Below, one piece after another: positions 1-17,034 of a stretch of 64,000 nt of DNA. The stretch's first letter is position 1; each line of letters opens with the position of its first letter. The notes under the pieces were generated by a model. That model worked only from the letters and a program-made list of their open reading frames with translations, was not told where the DNA came from and made no database searches. Source of the DNA: Xenopus tropicalis (lineage: Eukaryota > Chordata > Amphibia > Anura > Pipidae). The stretch spans positions 153,960,350-154,024,349 of the forward strand of contig NC_030682.2 in NCBI RefSeq assembly GCF_000004195.4, given 5' to 3'. Made by a program: the position numbers and the translations under genes.

Positions 1-440
1 ACTAGCAGTTAGGGCAGTGTAAAGGAGAACAGAACTAGAGCTCCTCCCACTGGGAGTCAGGGCGGTGCAAATAAGAGCTAAAGCTCCTCCCACGGGAGTC
101 AGGTCGGTGCAAGTAAGAGCTAAAGCTCCTCCCACTGGGAGTCAGGGCAGTGTAAAGGAGAACAGAACTAGAGCTCCTCCCACTGGCAGTTAGGGCAGTG
201 TAAAGGAGAACCAAACTAGAGCTCCTCCCACTGGCAGTTAGGGCGGTGTAAAGGAGAACAGAACTAGAGCTCCTCCCACTGGGAGTCAGGGCGGTGCAAG
301 TAAGAGCTAAAGCTCCCCCCACTGGGAGTCAGGGCAGTGTAAAGGAGAACAGAACTAGAGCTCCTCCCACTGGGAGTCAGGGCAGTGTAAAGGAGAACAG
401 AACTAGAGCTCCTCCCACTGGCAGTTAGGGAAGTGCAAGG
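1..440. repeat. Minisatellite, 43/48-bp unit (cpsf1 intron 8)
   Basis: About nine copies of agctcctcccactgggagtc followed by either a longer tail (agggcagtgtaaaggagaac...) or a shorter one (ggcggtgcaagtaagagcta), so long and short units alternate irregularly. The array continues past the left edge. Confidence 0.95.
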
Positions 441-478
441 ACTGCAGTTTAATGTTAACACTATAATGTGCCATGTCA

Positions 479-5604
<5,126 letters not shown>

Positions 5605-5645
5605 CCTGCGGGGGGAGGAGCAACGCACTCATTAATAGTGACAGT

Positions 5646-6060
5646 CAGGCCCCCCCCCCTCCCAGTCATCACCGTGCTCCGCCCCCCAGTCATCACCGTG
5701 CTCCGCCCCCCAGTCATCACCGTGCTCCGCCCCCCCAGTCATCACCGTGCTCCCCCCCCCAGTCATCACCGTGCTCCCCCCCCCCAGTCATCACCGTGCT
5801 CCCCCCCCCAGTCATCACTGTGCTCCCCCCCCCAGTCATCACTGTGCTCCCCCCCCCAGTCATTACTGTGCTCCCCCCCCCCAGTCATCACTGTGCTCCC
5901 CCCCCCCAGTCATTACTGTGCTCCCCCCCCCAGTCATCACTGTGCTCCCCCCCCCCAGTCATCACTGTGCTCCCCCCCCCAGTCATCACTGTGCTCCCCC
6001 CCCCCCAGTCATCACTGTGCTTCCCCCCCCCCCCAGTCATCACTGTGCTCCCCCCCCAGT
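5646..6060. repeat. Minisatellite, 23-27-bp unit with C runs (cpsf1 intron 1)
   Basis: About 17 copies of cagtcatcactgtgctcccc with C runs of 5-12 that change the period. The variants caccgtgctcc (left) and cactgtgctcc (right) are segregated along the array. Confidence 0.95.
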
Positions 6061-6061
6061 T

Positions 6062-6129
6062 ACCGGTATGTATAACTTTATTTATAGAGCGCCACAAGGG
6101 GACGCAGCGCTGTACAGTCTTACAGAATT
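6062..6129. repeat. Left part of a dispersed repeat split by the 41-bp array
   Basis: Sequence resembling tttatttatagagcgccaca plus aggggacgcagcgctgtaca is familiar from dispersed frog repeats. Its likely other half, ccctgccccgcagagcttac, is at 8820-8840. The 41-bp array apparently arose inside this element. Family name not assigned. Confidence 0.5.
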
Positions 6130-8780
6130 ACACACAGGGAGGGGGACAAGTGATAATAAATAAATAGAATATAAACACACAGGGAGGGGGACAAGTGATA
6201 ATAAATAAATAGAATAAATATAAACACACAGGGAGGGGGACAAGTGATAATAAATAAATAGAATATAAACACACAGGGAGGGGGACAAGTGATAATAAAT
6301 AAATAGAATATAAACACACAGGGAGGGGGACAAGTGATAATAAATAAATAGAATATAAACACACAGGGAGGGGGACAAGTGATAATAAATAAATAGAATA
6401 TAAACACACAGGGAGGGGGACAAGTGATAATAAATAGAATATAAACACACAGGGAGGGGGACAAGTGATAATAAATAGAATATAAACACACAGGGAGGGG
6501 ACAAGTGATAATAAATAGAATATAAACACACAGGGAGGGGGACAAGTGATAATAAATAAATAGAATATAAACACACAGGGAGGGGACAAGTGATAATAAA
6601 TAGAATATAAACACACAGGGAGGGGACAAGTGATAATAAATAAATAGAATATAAACACACAGGGAGGGGGACAAGTGATAATAAATAAATAGAATATAAA
6701 CACACAGGGAGGGGGACAAGTGATAATAAATAAATAGAATATAAACACACAGGGAGGGGACAAGTGATAATAAATAGAATAAATATAAACACACAGGGAG
6801 GGGGACAAGTGATAATAAATAGAATAAATATAAACACACAGGGAGGGGGACAAGTGATAATAAATAGAATATAAACACACAGGGAGGGGACAAGTGATAA
6901 TAAATAGAATAAATATAAACACACAGGGAGGGGGACAAGTGATAATAAATAGAATATAAACACACAGGGAGGGGACAAGTGATAATAAATAGAATATAAA
7001 CACACAGGGAGGGGGACAAGTGATAATAAATAGAATATAAACACACAGGGAGGGGGACAAGTGATAATAAATAAATAGAATATAAACACACAGGGAGGGG
7101 ACAAGTGATAATAAATAAATAGAATATAAACACACAGGGAGGGGGACAAGTGATAATAAATAGAATATAAACACACAGGGAGGGGACAAGTGATAATAAA
7201 TAGAAAATAAACACACAGGGAGGGGGACAAGTGATAATAAATAGAATAAATATAAACACACAGGGAGGGGGACAAGTGATAATAAATAGAATATAAACAC
7301 ACAGGGAGGGGGACAAGTGATAATAAATAGAATATAAACACACAGGGAGGGGGACAAGTGATAATAAATAAATAGAATATAAACACACAGGGAGGGGACA
7401 AGTGATAATAAATAGAATATAAACACACAGGGAGGGGGACAAGTGATAATAAATAGAATATAAACACACAGGGAGGGGACAAGTGATAATAAATAGAATA
7501 TAAACACACAGGGAGGGGGACAAGTGATAATAAATAGAATATAAACACACAGGGAGGGGACAAGTGATAATAAATAAATAGAATATAAACACACAGGGAG
7601 GGGGACAAGTGATAATAAATAAATAGAATATAAACACACAGGGAGGGGGACAAGTGATAATAAATTAGAATATAAACACACAGGGAGGGGACAAGTGATA
7701 ATAAATAAATAGAATATAAACACACAGGGAGGGGGACAAGTGATAATAAATAGAATATAAACACACAGGGAGGGGACAAGTGATAATAAATAAATAGAAT
7801 ATAAACACACAGGGAGGGGACAAGTGATAATAAATAGAATATAAACACACAGGGAGGGGACAAGTGATAATAAATAGAATATAAACACACAGGGAGGGGG
7901 ACAAGTGATAATAAATAAATAGAATATAAACACACAGGGAGGGGACAAGTGATAATAAATAAATAGAATATAAACACACAGGGAGGGGGACAAGTGATAA
8001 TAAATAGAATAAATATAAACACACAGGGAGGGGGACAAGTGATAATAAATAGAATATAAACACACAGGGAGGGGGACAAGTGATAATAAATAGAATATAA
8101 ACACACAGGGAGGGGGACAAGTGATAATAAATAAATAGAATATAAACACACAGGGAGGGGACAAGTGATAATAAATAAATAGAATATAAACACACAGGGA
8201 GGGGGACAAGTGATAATAAATAGAATATAAACACACAGGGAGGGGGACAAGTGATAATAAATAAATAGAATATAAACACACAGGGAGGGGGACAAGTGAT
8301 AATAAATAGAATATAAACACACAGGGAGGGGGACAAGTGATAATAAATAGAATATAAACACACAGGGAGGGGGACAAGTGATAATAAATAGAATATAAAC
8401 ACACAGGGAGGGGGACAAGTGATAATAAATAGAATATAAACACACAGGGAGGGGACAAGTGATAATAAATAGAATATAAACACACAGGGAGGGGGACAAG
8501 TGATAATAAATAAATAGAATATAAACACACAGGGAGGGGGACAAGTGATAATAAATAGAATATAAACACACAGGGAGGGGGACAAGTGATAATAAATAGA
8601 ATATAAACACACAGGGAGGGGGACAAGTGATAATAAATAGAATATAAACACACAGGGAGGGGGACAAGTGATAATAAATAGAATATAAACACACAGGGAG
8701 GGGGACAAGTGATAATAAATAGAATATAAACACACAGGGAGGGGACAAGTGATAATAAATAGAATATAAACACACAGGGA
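6126..8780. repeat. Minisatellite, about 41-bp unit (cpsf1 intron 1)
   Basis: About 65 copies of cacacagggagggggacaag plus tgataataaatagaatataaa over 2.65 kb. Variation is restricted to one or two aaat blocks, four or five G and an occasional extra aaat after agaat. Minus-strand frames are open over 900 codons only because the unit lacks stops; not a gene. Confidence 0.98.
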
Positions 8781-9214
8781 GTAAGTGCCCCGGGGTATGA
8801 GACACAGTAGGAAGGAGCTCCCTGCCCCGCAGAGCTTACACTCTGAGTTATTACTGTATTATTGCCCCCTGCAGCTAAAGCCCCCATGGCAACAAGTGCT
8901 TCCCGCCCACACATTTCCCAGCTGCTCATTGGTCAGTGAGGTTTTAGTTCCGGTAGAGACGCACAGGGATTGGATAATACCGAGACAGGACTATGAAGGT
9001 TTCATTCATTCCCTTTCCGGGTCTGTATCTGACTGAAAGCATGGGGGCGGGAATCCCAGTCAGCGCAGCCCCCCAGCCCCGAATTCCCCCCAACACAACC
9101 CGGCTTTCCCCCACAGCCCAACCCTCCTTCCCCCCTACACAGCCCCTTCCCAGTCCAGCTTTCCCCCCAGAGCCCAACCCGGCCGGCCCGTTGCTGCGCT
9201 GAGACCTCAGTTAC
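8781..9214. other. Rest of cpsf1 intron 1 next to exon 1
   Basis: Contains the right part of the split dispersed repeat (to about 8860) and single-copy-looking, moderately GC-rich sequence. No coding feature beyond intron 1 itself. Confidence 0.5.
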
Positions 9215-9310
9215 CTGCAGGTTCCGACCCTCCGGCTCTCACAGAGAATCCCACCGGAAGTCTCATCAAGCGAGACTGGCGGTACAACTGCACGTAAGCG
9301 CAGTGACGCA
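9215..9310 (-). other. cpsf1: cpsf1 exon 1, probable non-coding 5' UTR
   Basis: A good donor (CTGCAG then GTAACTGAGG, exon end 9215) lies downstream, in minus sense, of a GC-richer promoter-like segment. It is the best partner for the acceptor at 5606, making intron 1 about 3.6 kb. The upper limit (transcription start) is a guess. Human CPSF1 also has a non-coding first exon. Confidence 0.6.
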
Positions 9311-9420
9311 TCACGTAGCCGCCTTATGGGCGTGGCAACACGGGCGGAAGTCGCGGTAGCTCCGCCCCAATCTGTTTTCCCTTACTCGCACCCCATACTT
9401 CCCTCAGAGAGTGTCGGGCC
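9240..9420 (-). promoter_or_regulatory. cpsf1 promoter region
   Basis: TATA-less, relatively CpG-rich segment. It has ETS-type sites (CCGGAAGT at 9254-9261 and GGCGGAAGT near 9344), a GC box with an adjoining CCAAT motif (ctccgccccaat near 9360) and a CRE-like TGACGCATCACGT near 9303. ETS plus GC-box promoters are usual for housekeeping genes such as cpsf1. No plus-strand gene was seen sharing it. Confidence 0.5.
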
Positions 9421-9681
9421 CGTACTAGCCCTACTAGCCCTACTAGCCCTACTAGCCCTACCAACCCTACCAGCCCTACCAGCCCTACCAGCCCTACTAG
9501 CCCTACCAGCCCTACCAGCCCTACCAGCCCTACCAGCCCTACTAGCCCTACTAGCCCTACCAGCCCTACTAGCCCTACCAGCCCTACCAGCCCTACCAGC
9601 CCTACTAGCCCTACTAACCCTACTAGCCCTACCAGCCCTACCAGCCCTACTAGCCCTACTAGCCCTACTAGCCCTACTAGC
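9421..9681. repeat. Minisatellite, 9-bp unit upstream of cpsf1
   Basis: About 29 copies of ccctactag/ccctaccag in an irregular two-letter mixture, directly upstream of the cpsf1 promoter. A plus-strand frame across it is an artefact of the multiple-of-three period. Confidence 0.97.
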
Positions 9682-10032
9682 CCGGATAGTAACGGAATAG
9701 TGTGCGACCCGCGTCAGGTTTTATCTGAGCAACAGAACTTTATATTGTTTCCTGCCTCCCCACGTTTGCACAATGGAAAGAGGGACAGAAAGAAATGCCG
9801 CAAAATTGTTTTGACCACGCCCATATTTGCAACCACGCCCCCTAGTAGCCACGCCCATTGCACACAATTAGGCGGGTTATGTGAAGTCTGAACCCGTTTG
9901 TGGGGGTTTGGGCTCTTGTTTTATGTGTTATTATAACTTTGCTAATGAAGTTGCCCTTTAATGTGTCTCGGTTCCCCCAAGAGACCTGTTTAGCTTATTA
10001 GTTACACTTTTATCTAAGGGCTTGTTTCCTTT
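9682..10032. other. Intergenic, no gene seen
   Basis: Single-copy-looking sequence with three ccacgccc words near 9820-9860. No reading frame, RNA gene or element recognised. Confidence 0.5.
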
Positions 10033-11450
10033 CTGGGCTCTCTGCCAAAAGCCCACTTATTTAATTAAATGTGAGAAACACTGTATCTCAGTGCAGCTGA
10101 AGCTTGTTAAGATTTCTGGGCTCTCTGCCGAAAGCCTACTTATTTAATTAAATGTGAGAAACACTGTATCTAAGTGCAGCTAAAGCTTGTTAAGATTTCT
10201 GGGCTCTCTGCCAAAAGCCTACTTATTTAATTAAATGTGAGAAACACTGTATCTGAGTGCAGCTAAAGCTTGTTAAGATTTCTAGGCTCTCTGCCAAAAG
10301 CCTACTTATTTAATTAAATGTGAGAAACACTGTATCTAAGTGCAGCTAAAGCTTGTTAAGATTTCTGGGCTCTCTGCCAAAAGCCTACTTATTTAATTAA
10401 ATGTGAGAAACACTGTATCTGAGTGCAGCTAAAGCTTGTTAAGATTTCTAGGCTCTCTGCCAAAAGCCTACTTATTTAATTAAATGTGAGAAACACTGTA
10501 TCTAAGTGCAGCTAAAGCTTGTTAAGATTTCTGGGCTCTCTGCCAAAAGCCCACTTAGTTAATTAAATGTGAGAAACACTGTATCTAATTGCAGCTAAAG
10601 CTTGTTAAGATTTCTGGGCTCTCTGCCAAAAGCCCACTTATTTAATTAAATGTGAGAAACACTGTATCTAAGTGCAGGTGAAGCTTGTTAAGCTTTCTGG
10701 GCTCTCTGCCAAAAGCCTACTTATTTAATTAAATGTGAGAAACACTGTAACTAATTGCAGCTGAAGCTTGTTAAGATTTCTGGGCTCTCTGCCAAAAGCC
10801 CACTTATTTAATTAAATGTGAGAAACACTGTATCTGAGTGCAGCTGAAGCTTGTTAAGATTTCTGGGCTCTCTGCCAAAAGCCTACTTATTTAATTAAAT
10901 GTGAGAAACACTGTAACTAATTGCAGCTAAAGCTTGTTAAGATTTCTGGGCTCTCTGCCAAAAGCCCACTTATTTAATTAAATGTGAGAAACACTGTATC
11001 TGAGTGCAGCTGAAGCTTGTTAAGATTTCTGGGCTCTCTGCCAAAAGCCTACTTATTTAATTAAATGTGAGAAACACTGTATCTAATTGCAGCTAAAGCT
11101 TGTTAAGATTTCTGGGCTCTCTGCCAAAAGCCCACTTATTTAATTAAATGTGAGAAACACTGTATCTGAGTGCAGCTGAAGCTTGTTAAGATTTCTGGGC
11201 TCTCTGCCAAAAGCCTACTTATTTAATTAAATGTGAGAAACACTGTATCTAATTGCAGCTAAAGCTTGTTAAGATTTCTGGGCTCTCTGCCAAAAGCCCA
11301 CTTATTTAATTAAATGTGAGAAACACTGTATCTGAGTGCAGCTGAAGCTTGTTAAGATTTCTGGGCTCTCTGCCAAAAGCCCACTTATTTAATTAAATGT
11401 GAGAAACACTGTATCTGAGTGCAGCTGAAGCTTGTTGAGATTTCTGGGCT
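10033..11450. repeat. Minisatellite, 83-bp unit
   Basis: About 17 copies with exact 83-bp spacing (ttctgggctctctgccaaaa at 10114, 10197 and so on). Each contains acttatttaattaaatgtga and aagcttgttaagat. Paired variants (gagtgcagctga and aattgcagctaa) alternate from about 10780 to 11400, giving a 166-bp higher-order unit. Confidence 0.97.
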
Positions 11451-11956
11451 CTGGAAAAGCTAAGTTTGTATCTTTTTTAGTGCCTAGGCCCGAGCCTTTG
11501 TGGCCTGACTGTCCCAGTTGGGAGTTGTGCTTTAATTCTTTATTAGTTCTGACAGATGTTGGTGTGAGCGGAGGGGAACAGATTGGGGGCGGGGCTACCG
11601 AGACTTTCTAGCAGCTTCCGACTGTGTAAGGCTGAACCATCGACTATTGGGGGGACTGCGGTGGTGAAAATCTTTCCCACACCCCGTTTTTCAAAGGGCC
11701 GTCTGGGTCAAAACCTTCTGCCTGTTTCTTGACATTCTGAAAGCCGGGCAGAAACCCTCGTAATTGTGTCCGACAGACACAGTAACCCCGCCCCCAACAT
11801 TATCAGACACGCCCCTCTTACATCAGCCTTCCACATTAGGGCTCATTCAGCTAGAGAGGTGTCTATGGACATTATATGTAGGGCAGCTACACGGAACAAC
11901 CCCAATACATTCAGTGACACAGAGGGGACATCTTAGCCTGTCGGGAATGGTCATCC
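11451..11956. other. Intergenic, no gene seen
   Basis: Single-copy-looking sequence between two arrays; no credible coding frame or RNA gene seen. Confidence 0.5.
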
Positions 11957-12253
11957 AGGGCCCGCCCCCGCTGTGACCCAAGGACCCGCCCCCGCTATGA
12001 CCCAAGGGCCTGCCCCCGCTGTGACCCGAGGACCCGCCCCTGCTATGACCCAAGGGCCCGCCCCCACTGTGACCCGAGGACCCGCTCTCGCTATGACCCA
12101 AGGGCCCGCCCCCGATGTTACCCGAGGACCCGCCCCCACTGTGACCCGAGGACCCGCCCCTGCTATGACCCAAGGGCCCGCCCCCTCTGTGACCCGAGGA
12201 CCCGCCCCCACTGTGACCTGAGGACCCGCCCCTGCTATGACCCAAGGGACTGC
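11957..12253. repeat. Minisatellite, 24-bp unit, GC-rich
   Basis: About twelve copies of acccgcccccgctgtgaccc plus gagg/aagg. The gaggacc and aagggcc forms tend to alternate. Open frames on both strands are artefacts of the 24-bp period. Confidence 0.96.
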
Positions 12254-12646
12254 CCCCACAACTCCCAGTTGGAGGGCAGAAGAAGAAGGACAGTAAGAGG
12301 TTAATAAGCCTTGTGAGACAGTAGTGGCCGCTGGGCATTGCCATATCCACTCGCATTGCTGTGGGCAGTGCCCGGCTGGTACGACAGTTAGTACAGTTCA
12401 AGGTGCGAGTTCACCCATTTTACCCATGTGGGCAGCGTTGAAGGAGAGGGTCCCATCCACTGAGGAGCAATTGGGGGGCATATGTGGTGGGTACCGGGGG
12501 TACCTGGGCAGGTTTAGGACTTACGGTAATGAAAGTTTTGCCCACCGTGAACTTCATGGTTTGTTGCCAGAATCGTTGGGTATCGACATGGCCACAATAA
12601 GGGGCAAATTTATTATAGTGCATAAACCTGCATCACCGGTGGTGTT

Positions 12647-12722
12647 GCCCATAGCAACCAATCAGCAATTAGATTTGAACAGTTAGAAAAGAAAAGCAAA
12701 GATCTGATTGGTTGCTATGGGC
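12647..12722. mobile_element. Small palindromic element (MITE-like hairpin)
   Basis: Perfect 19-bp inverted arms, gcccatagcaaccaatcag at 12647-12665 and its complement at 12704-12722, around a 38-bp loop. The outer flanks (ggtggtgttg and cctctggtg) extend the similarity weakly. This arm sequence is widespread in Xenopus. True ends and target duplication not determined. Confidence 0.6.
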
Positions 12723-12868
12723 CTCTGGTGTATTTCATCTGAATGGGGAGCCCGGCCCGTGGCCTTTCAGTGGCGCCTGGGGGGGTCTGATGGATCATTT
12801 AGAATTGGATTCATTTGTCCTTATTACTGAGGGTGATATATTGGTATATATTGTCTTCTACTCCATCC

Positions 12869-13108
12869 TGTTGTGTATAGTGTAGATATAGTACATTATT
12901 ACAAATATACTGGATATTCCAACATTTACCACAATCAGGTAAAAGGAAACAACCCCGGTTCTTTTCCAGAGATGAAGCGAATTTATTTCTATTATCCAGC
13001 CCAGAGACAGGGAATGATACAGAGATCCTTTATATGTGCCCACGGGATCTGTTCTACAGGGATCCGCCTTCAGGACTTCTCCCTAACCCTAACCTCTCTA
13101 TCTTTGTG

Positions 13109-13139
<31 letters not shown>

Positions 13140-13210
13140 ATATATGTGCCCACGGGATCTGTTCTACAGGGATCCGCCTTCAGGACTTCTCCCTAACCCT
13201 AACTCTTATA

Positions 13211-13267
<57 letters not shown>

Positions 13268-13922
13268 ATATATGTGCCCACGGGATCTGTTCTATAGGGA
13301 TCCACCTTCAGTACTTCTCCCTAACCCTAACTCATATATCTGTGTGTGTGTGTGTGTGTGTATATATGTGCCCACGGGATCTGTTCTACAGGGATCCGCC
13401 TTCAGGACTTCTCCCTAACCCTAACTCTTATCTCTGTGTGTGTGTGTGTGTGTGTGTGTCTGTCTGTCTATGTTTCTACCAATCTGTCCAACTATGTGAG
13501 TATTAGAGCTACACAAGTTATACTCTTAGGGCTCTCACTGACCAAAGTAGGGATGTGTTCTGATTGGCTGACAAGATAATCAGGTATCAGAATCTCATTG
13601 GGTTAGTCAGTCGGGCAGTTCCCATAAGGAGCCGTCTCACCATAAACAACTGTACACACAATTCAACTTTGAAATGCTAAAGACCCCCCAGTTGGCTTCC
13701 TGGGATATCTCGGTGTTGGTCCCCCCCTATAATAAATCCCAAGGGAACCCCCACAGGCACCTCAACGCTTCCCAACTTATCAACTGAATTACCTTCTGAC
13801 TCACTGTGTAACTCTATACAGATACCTTGTGCCCTATGTACCTTCATACAATTACATGATACTAATATTATACACTTACTATACACAGGTAAGTAGGCAC
13901 AGTCCCCACACATATTACTACA
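12869..13922 (-). repeat. 3' LTR of the LTR element (left copy)
   Basis: 1,054 bp; in element sense it begins TGTAGTAATATG and ends CTATACACAACA. A candidate AATAAA lies at 12987-12982, about 115 bp from its 3' end. It contains four copies of a sub-repeat (tgcccacgggatctgttcta plus CCCTAACCCTAAC) separated by TG runs, one more than the other LTR. Confidence 0.9.
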
Positions 13923-13933
13923 CCCCCCCACTT
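13923..13933 (-). other. Polypurine tract next to the 3' LTR
   Basis: The minus strand reads AAGTGGGGGGG immediately before the 3' LTR, as expected for the plus-strand primer of a retroelement. Confidence 0.6.
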
Positions 13934-14101
13934 GGATCAGTTCTGCTCAGAATTCATCCACAACACATTCAAACATTCTTTTTTTTATATATAACTGTAT
14001 AACATGATAGTTGTGTTGGGTTGAAAACCCCACAGACTGTTCTTCGACTTTAGCTGATTCTTCCGCTTCTTCTTCTTCTTCTTCTTCTTCTTCTTCTTCT
14101 T

Positions 14102-14132
<31 letters not shown>

Positions 14133-14269
14133 GCGCCCCCCATTTTCTAAACGCTCCTCCTCCTACAGGTTTAGGGGTACAACACCCAAACTCCCCACAC
14201 TTCTTCGCCCTATAGCGGAGCAGGTTGCTTGTGCTTTTCTAAGCGATCCGGCCCCCCGTCTTTCTGTGG
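13934..14269. repeat. Element interior with (TTC)n microsatellite
   Basis: Contains about 23 ttc/ctt repeats at 14065-14131 and nearby unique sequence; non-coding interior of the LTR element. Confidence 0.75.
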
Positions 14270-16830
14270 CGCACCTCCGAACCCCCCAATTTTCCCATTG
14301 ACTTTGACAGGGAAGATTTTCAAACTGCTGCCACACTTACAGCTTTGAAGCTACACCCCCCAAACTTGAATAACATAATCATGGGGTCACCCCGAATGAA
14401 GCAGCAACATTTGTTGGATGACCCCAAAGTGGGAGGGGCCAACAGCAGCCAATCATATTGTACCCATTGACTTTAATGGGGAAATTGAAACTGCTCCCAA
14501 TCTTACAGCTTTGAGGCCACACCCCCCAAACTTGAATCACACAGTCATGGGCTCAGCCTGAATGAAAATAGGATGATTATTGGATGCCCAAAAAAGTGGG
14601 CGGAGCTATGAACAGCCAATCAGATTTTACCTATTGATTTGGCAGAAATCCAACCTGCTGCCAGTCTCACAGTAATAACATCGGGGTCCCCAAACTTTGC
14701 AGAGTTAGGCACCAGGTAACTGGGTTCAAGGTAAGAAAAAGTGGGTGGAGCCACCAACAGCCAATCAGAGTTTACCTATTGACTTTCAATGGGGAAATTC
14801 AATCTGCTGCCATTCTCACAGTACTAACCCCGGGGTCCCCAAACTTTTCACAGTTGGTCACTAGGGGACTGCAATTTTAGTTTTGAAAAGTGGGCGGAGC
14901 CATCAACAACCAATCAGATTTCACCTACTGATTTTTATTGGTTTGTTGTCAGGGTTCCCAAACTGGTCAGACACTGGGTGACTACACATTTAAGGTTTTT
15001 AGTATTTTTGTAAGTGGGTGGAGCCACCAACAGCCAATCATATTTTACCTATTGACTCTAAATGGGGAAATCCAACCTGCTGCCAGTCTCACAGTATTAA
15101 CACCAGGGTCCCCAAACTTTTCACAGTTGGTCACAAGAGGACTACAGTTTTAGTTTTGAAAAAGTGGGCGGGGCCACCAACAGCCAATCAGATTTTACCT
15201 ATTGACTCTAAATGGGGAAATTCAACCTGCTGCCAGTCTCACAGTAATAACACCAGGGTCCCCAAACTTTTCACAGTTGGTCACTAGAGGACTACAGTTT
15301 TAGTTTTGAAAAAGTGGGCGGGGCCACCAACAGCCAATCAGATTTCACCTATTGAATTTTATTAGTTTGATGCCAGAGTTCCCAAACTTTGCACAGTCAG
15401 TCACTGCGTGACGTTGTACTCAAGGTTAGAAAAAGTGGGTGGGGCCACCAACAGCCAATCAGATTTCACCTATTGAATTTTATTAGTTTGATGCCAGAGT
15501 TCCCAAACTTTGCACAGTCAGTCACTGGGTGACTTTGTACTCAAGGTTAGAAAAAGTGGGTGGGGCCACCAAAAGCCAATCACATTTCTTTCATTGTTTT
15601 CAGTGGGAAAATTGTAACTGCTGCCATTCTCACATGTTTAATGTCAGGGTCCCCAAACTTTGCACAGTTTGTCACTAGGTGACTATGTTCCAAGTTTAGA
15701 AAAGTGGGTGGGGCCAACAACAACCAATCAGATTTCACCTATAGACTTCATATGTTTAAATTTAAACTGCTGCCATTCTTTAAATATTAATACTAAGGTC
15801 TCCAAACTTTGCAGAGCTAGTCACCTGGTAACTGCGGTTCAGAGTTAGAAAAAGTGGGTGGAGCCAACAACAGCCAATCAGATTTTACCTATTGATTTTC
15901 AATGGGAAATTCAACCTGCTGCCATTCTCACAGTATTAACACCAGGGTCACTAGGGAACTGCATTTTTAGGTTTTAAAAAGTGGGTGGAGCCACCAACAG
16001 CCAATCAGACTTCACCTATTGAATTTTTTTGGTTTATATTTAAAATGTTGCTTTGCTCACACTATTTATGTCAGGGTTCCCAAACAAGTGGGAGGAGCCA
16101 CCAACAGCCAATCCATTTCCACCCATTAGATTTCCTTGGTTTATATTTAAACTGATGCCATTATTTAAATATTAATTCCAGGGTTGTTAAAGTTTCCAGA
16201 GTCAGTCACTGGGTATTTGTCATTCAAAGTTAGAAAAAGTGGGCGGAGCCACCAACAGCCAATAACATTTCACCTATTTACTTTCAATGGGGAAGTGTAA
16301 AATGCTGTCAGCCTCACAATGAATGCCTGAGTCCCCAAAATTTACAAAGTTGGTCACTGGGGGACTGCAGTTCAAAAATAGGAAAAGTAGATTGGGTCAC
16401 TAACAGCCAATCAGATTTCATCAATTGAATTTTATTGGTTTAAATTTAAAATGCTGCCATTCTCACACTATTTATGCCAGGGTGCCCACTGTTTGTCACT
16501 GGGTGACTTCAACTCAAGGTTAGAAAAAGTGGGCGGAGCCACCAACCACCAATCACAATTCACCTTTTGACTTTTATTGGTTTAATTGCTGCTGTTTTGT
16601 AACTATTAATCCAAGGGCCCCTAAACTTCGCAGAGTTAGTCATTGGGTAACTGCAGTTCCAGGTTAGAAAAAGGGGGTGGAGCCACCAACCGCCAATCAG
16701 ATGTCGTTGACTTTCAGTGGGGAAATTTAAATTGCTGCCATTCAGACACTATTAAAACCAGGGTCCCCAAACTTTGCACAGTGGTTTTTACTGTATAACT
16801 GGGGTCCAAGGTTAGAGAAAGTGGGTGGAG
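14270..16830. repeat. Degenerate tandem array, about 110-155-bp unit
   Basis: Some 16-17 diverged copies, each with the order aaagtgggcggagccaccaa, cagccaatcagattt, cctattga, ctgctgccattctcacag, gggtccccaaactttgcaca and gtcactgggtgact. Spacing varies with indels. It is much older-looking than the other arrays and lies inside the LTR element near its 3' end. Confidence 0.88.
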
Positions 16831-17034
16831 CTCATTCAGTGACTTCATGTTTTTCAACCCAACATGAAGTTTGTTCTCAAACTTCCCTTTCTAGTTTGTA
16901 ATTGTGTTATAGAGAATGCTAAACCAAGGCTCTTACATTTTCTAGAAATACTAATAGAACTGGTTACATATCACTTCTCCAGCTCTTTCTGTTTCCCATT
17001 TAGGATGAATAAGTACCCAAATCTATTACAAGGG
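16831..17034. other. Spacer between two arrays in the LTR element
   Basis: About 200 bp of AT-rich sequence, no recognised motif. Confidence 0.4.

Noticed and set aside
6082..8929. Minus-strand frames of over 900 codons resembling a repetitive hydrophobic protein
   Set aside because: Produced by the 41-bp array, which is stop-free in all three minus-strand frames; lies inside cpsf1 intron 1.
9326..9700. Leu/Ala/Pro-rich frame next to the cpsf1 promoter
   Set aside because: Translation of the 9-bp array.
12324..12686. 120-codon plus-strand frame
   Set aside because: Its end runs into the palindromic element at 12647-12722; no homology recognised.
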